A DNA stretch of 46,271 bases from the NCBI GenBank assembly GCA_023259675.1, contig JALRGT010000023.1, positions 1 to 46,271 on the forward strand, written 5' to 3'. Source of the stretch: Flavobacterium sp. Lineage in GTDB: Bacteria > Bacteroidota > Bacteroidia > Flavobacteriales > Flavobacteriaceae. The position numbers and the translations under genes were made by a program. The notes under the pieces are model-generated. The model was not told the DNA's origin. It saw only the letters and a program-made list of their open reading frames with translations, and did not search any database. Position 1 is the first letter of the stretch. Every line of letters starts with the position of its first letter. This document shows, one piece after another, positions 44,194-46,271 of this stretch.

Positions 44194-44373
44194 TTATTCA
44201 TTGTCAATTCTTATATTCAAATCACACTTTTCCACTTTAAATTGTTCAATTTTTAAAATCTTTCCATTTATTGAATCTTTAAAGTTTCCAAAAACAGAAT
44301 AAATTCTTAAATTCGCAGCATCAATAAATTTTAGAAAAAACTTATAAAATGAAATGCGGTTTTGTGCATTCAT
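44194..44373 (-). CDS. Candidate 59-residue small ORF, divergent from lpdA
   Basis: A clean minus-strand frame ATG..TAA of 59 codons (MNAQNRISFYKFF..LNIRIDNE), too AT-rich to judge by codon use. Predicted basic N-terminal part, then mixed beta; no signal, no known motif. It starts 32 bases from the lpdA start on the other strand. A chance frame in AT-rich spacer is quite possible, or a remnant of a longer gene. Confidence 0.3.
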   Translation of the reverse strand: MNAQNRISFYKFFLKFIDAANLRIYSVFGNFKDSINGKILKIEQFKVEKCDLNIRIDNE

Positions 44374-44405
44374 TTTTAAAACTTTAAAAAATAAAACAGA
44401 AAGAA

Positions 44406-45794
44406 ATGAAATACGACATCATTGTTTTAGGAAGTGGACCAGGCGGATATGTAACAGCCATTAGAGCCTCACAATTAGGTTTTAAAGTAGCCGTAATTGA
44501 AAAAGAAAACTTAGGCGGAGTTTGTTTGAACTGGGGTTGTATTCCAACCAAAGCTTTATTAAAATCGGCTCAGGTTTTTGACTATCTAAAACACGCTTCT
44601 GATTACGGATTGACGGTTTCAGAATTTGACAAGGATTTCCCAGCTGTTGTTCAACGTAGCCGTTCGGTTGCCGAAGGAATGAGCAAAGGAGTACAATTCT
44701 TGATGAAAAAAAATAAAATTGACGTTATCGAAGGTTTTGGAAAACTAAAACCAGGTAAAAAAGTGGACGTTACAGACAAAGACAACAAAGTTACCGAATA
44801 CAGCGCCGATCATATTATCATCGCTACCGGTGCTCGTTCTCGTGAGTTGCCAAACTTGCCACAAGATGGTGTAAAAGTAATTGGTTACCGTCAAGCAATG
44901 ACAATGCCAACACAACCAAAATCGATGATTATCGTTGGTTCTGGAGCGATTGGAGTAGAATTTGCACATTTCTACAATGCAATGGGAACTGATGTTACTA
45001 TTGTAGAATTCATGCCAAACGTTGTTCCTGTAGAAGACGAGGACATCTCCAAACAATTTGAGCGTTCCTTGAAAAAAGCCGGAATCAAAATCATGACCAA
45101 CTCTTCTGTAGAGCGTATTGATACTACCGGAAAAGGTGTAAAAGCATTCGTTAAAACCGCTAAAGGTGAAGAAGTTCTAGAAGCTGATATTTTGTTATCT
45201 GCTGTTGGAATCAAAACCAACATCGAAAACATTGGTCTGGAAGAAGTAGGAATCGCTACCGACAGAGATAAAATTTTGGTAAACGCTTACAATGCGACTA
45301 ATATCCCAGGATATTATGCTATTGGAGACGTTACTCCAGGTCAAGCTTTGGCTCACGTAGCTTCTGCTGAAGGAATCAACTGTGTAGAAAAAATCAAAGG
45401 ATTACACGTAGAACCTATCGATTACGGAAACGTACCGGGTTGTACCTATGCCACTCCAGAGATTGCCTCAGTTGGTTTGACTGAAAAACAAGCAAAAGAA
45501 AAAGGATACGAATTAAAAATTGGTAAATTCCCATTCTCAGCATCCGGAAAAGCAAAAGCGGCTGGAACTCCAGACGGATTTGTAAAAGTAATCTTCGATG
45601 CTAAATATGGCGAATGGTTAGGATGCCACATGATTGGTGCCGGTGTTACGGACATGATTGCCGAGGCAGTTGTAGCACGTAAACTGGAAACTACAGGTCA
45701 CGAAATCCTAAAAGCGATTCACCCACACCCAACCATGAGTGAGGCCGTTATGGAAGCCGTTGCCGATGCTTATGGCGAAGTAATTCACTTGTAG
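44406..45794 (+). CDS. lpdA: Dihydrolipoyl dehydrogenase
   Basis: A 462-residue flavoprotein (E3) that reoxidises dihydrolipoamide in pyruvate, 2-oxoglutarate or branched-chain dehydrogenase complexes, passing electrons to NAD. N-terminal FAD motif GSGPGGYV (9-16), redox disulfide Cys40/Cys45 in GGVCLNWGCIPTK, NAD motif GSGAIGVEF near 180, and the catalytic pair His441/Glu446 in HPHPTMSE. Preceded by a purine-rich CAGAAAGAA that could be its ribosome site. Codon use is more G/C-ended than neighbours (highly expressed). Followed by a strong terminator; E1/E2 genes are not in this window. Confidence 0.96.
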   Translation: MKYDIIVLGSGPGGYVTAIRASQLGFKVAVIEKENLGGVCLNWGCIPTKALLKSAQVFDYLKHASDYGLTVSEFDKDFPAVVQRSRSVAEGMSKGVQFLMKKNKIDVIEGFGKLKPGKKVDVTDKDNKVTEYSADHIIIATGARSRELPNLPQDGVKVIGYRQAMTMPTQPKSMIIVGSGAIGVEFAHFYNAMGTDVTIVEFMPNVVPVEDEDISKQFERSLKKAGIKIMTNSSVERIDTTGKGVKAFVKTAKGEEVLEADILLSAVGIKTNIENIGLEEVGIATDRDKILVNAYNATNIPGYYAIGDVTPGQALAHVASAEGINCVEKIKGLHVEPIDYGNVPGCTYATPEIASVGLTEKQAKEKGYELKIGKFPFSASGKAKAAGTPDGFVKVIFDAKYGEWLGCHMIGAGVTDMIAEAVVARKLETTGHEILKAIHPHPTMSEAVMEAVADAYGEVIHL

Positions 45795-45820
45795 TCATTT
45801 GCGAGGAACGAAGCAACCTC
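45794..45820 (+). repeat. Short repeat GTCATTTGCGAGGAACGAAG
   Basis: The sequence right after the lpdA stop (TCATTTGCGAGGAACGAAGC then AACCTC) closely resembles a REP-like spacer element with core CATTGCGAGGAACGAAGCAAT that is frequent in bacterial genomes. Only one copy is in the window, so the call rests on memory of the element. Confidence 0.4.
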
Positions 45821-45835
45821 AACATTAATTATATA

Positions 45836-45869
45836 AAATCCGATTGGTGCAAGCCAGTCGGATTTTTTT
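45836..45869 (+). terminator. lpdA terminator
   Basis: A 12-base stem AAATCCGATTGG/CCAGTCGGATTT (one wobble pair) with a 6-base loop and run of seven T. Confidence 0.9.
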
Positions 45870-45870
45870 A

Positions 45871-45975
45871 TGGCGTGCCCCTGCCTCCTCTCCGTTACGG
45901 CAGCGTCAGGTTTTCGGCTATATCTCTCCGTTGCACTTCGAGGATGCCGCCTCAACCCTTCACGCAAACCCAACA
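45871..45975. repeat. GC-rich foreign-looking element after lpdA
   Basis: By hand count 54 of the 90 bases from 45871 to 45960 are G or C (60%), against well under 40% elsewhere. It starts TGGCGTGCCCCTGCC and ends TCAACCCTTCACGCAAAC; several short open frames on both strands have no codon bias or homology I recognise. The words look like a GC-rich non-coding repeat found scattered in flavobacterial genomes, but that needs a search. It ends abruptly in AT-rich DNA. Confidence 0.45.
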
Positions 45976-46212
45976 ACATCTCGATATCACGAAAACGAAT
46001 TGTTATTGATTTTTATTATTGTTATTGCCCAATAACAGCCGAAAAACCACAGAAACCGAAGTATGAAATTCATGAACACCCATAAAAAATCATTAAAAAG
46101 GGAATAAATCTACACTCCAGTAAGTACGAAAAGTTTGCTGCAAATGAAAAGCCCTTTTGACGATTTGTAAAGAATTATTTATATATTAGCTTCATAAATA
46201 AAAGCCACCGCT

Positions 46213-46271
46213 ATGGCACAAAGCCACCCAAATATGGGTAGATTGGAGTCGTTTTATGGCTCCTATATATA
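46213..46271 (+). CDS. Possible 5' end of a gene running off the right edge
   Basis: A frame beginning ATG GCA CAA AGC is open for 19 codons to the edge (MAQSHPNMGRLESFYGSYI). A TATATTAG box (46182-46189, two mismatches to none) lies about 24 bases upstream. A 9-base direct repeat AAAGCCACC (46201-46209 and 46220-46228) flanks the putative start. Too little sequence is present to recognise a family; could also be non-coding. Confidence 0.2.
   Translation, partial: MAQSHPNMGRLESFYGSYI

Noticed and set aside
45785..46085. Short overlapping frames on both strands in the GC-rich block
   Set aside because: They arise from lack of stops in GC-rich sequence; no codon bias, no conserved motif; better described as a non-coding repeat.

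Overview
This window looks like the chromosome of a low-GC Flavobacteriaceae bacterium, most likely Flavobacterium or a close relative. The basis is the Bacteroidota-type -7 promoter box (TAnnTTTG) in front of many genes, A-rich leaders instead of strong Shine-Dalgarno sites, occasional TTG starts, and a typical flavobacterial gene set: BshB1, MnmD, DUF4293, DUF4251, a LETM1-like protein, KUP, Rho with a long disordered arm, and dihydrolipoyl dehydrogenase. There is no CRISPR array, complete prophage, complete insertion sequence or rRNA. Most of the window is ordinary housekeeping DNA.

Layout. Positions 1-570 hold no protein gene but carry the 5' half of a tRNA-His gene with a consensus promoter and a terminator. 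572-2813 (minus) is a three-gene unit: hotdog thioesterase, isochorismate synthase (menaquinone entry step) and BshB1 (bacillithiol). 2954-8744 (plus) has a beta-helix lipoprotein, purL and a small secreted protein. 8871-17082 (plus) is a fatty-acid degradation block: acyl-CoA synthetase, a MarR regulator, a FadN-type bifunctional enzyme, thiolase and acyl-CoA dehydrogenase. 17188-22094 holds stress and envelope genes: DUF4251 and META proteins, Cu/Zn superoxide dismutase, a LETM1-like protein, beta-carbonic anhydrase and OxyR. 22135-22761 carries two tandem paralogous 65-residue genes, each with its own near-identical terminator. 22903-27802 has mnmD, ilvE, a MazG/PRA-PH-like pyrophosphatase, a tiny membrane protein and an exported dipeptidyl peptidase III.

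28011-32190 (plus) holds a membrane-anchored SRPBCC/GyrI-like protein, then an ECF sigma factor with two co-transcribed partners (one-pass membrane protein, Spy/CpxP-like exported protein), then a Tyr/Asn-rich secreted protein with six exact-length 22-residue repeats and a sigma-54-like promoter element. 32317-38099 has kup, an RsmB-type rRNA methyltransferase, rho and a DUF4293 protein. 38246-40691 is a NarL-type response regulator with a TPR histidine kinase. 40688-45794 has a phosphoesterase, truA, an ABC exporter and lpdA. The gaps around lpdA hold degenerate flavobacterial-type intergenic repeats, and after lpdA comes a stretch of about 60% GC that differs sharply from its surroundings, followed by an open frame running off the right edge.

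I did not find a clearly new defence or mobile system. The most useful leads are the tRNA-His half-gene that keeps promoter and terminator, the duplicated 65-residue gene-plus-terminator unit, the 22-residue repeat protein with its sigma-54-like promoter beside an ECF operon, a motif shared upstream of the fatty-acid genes, and the foreign-looking DNA at the right edge.
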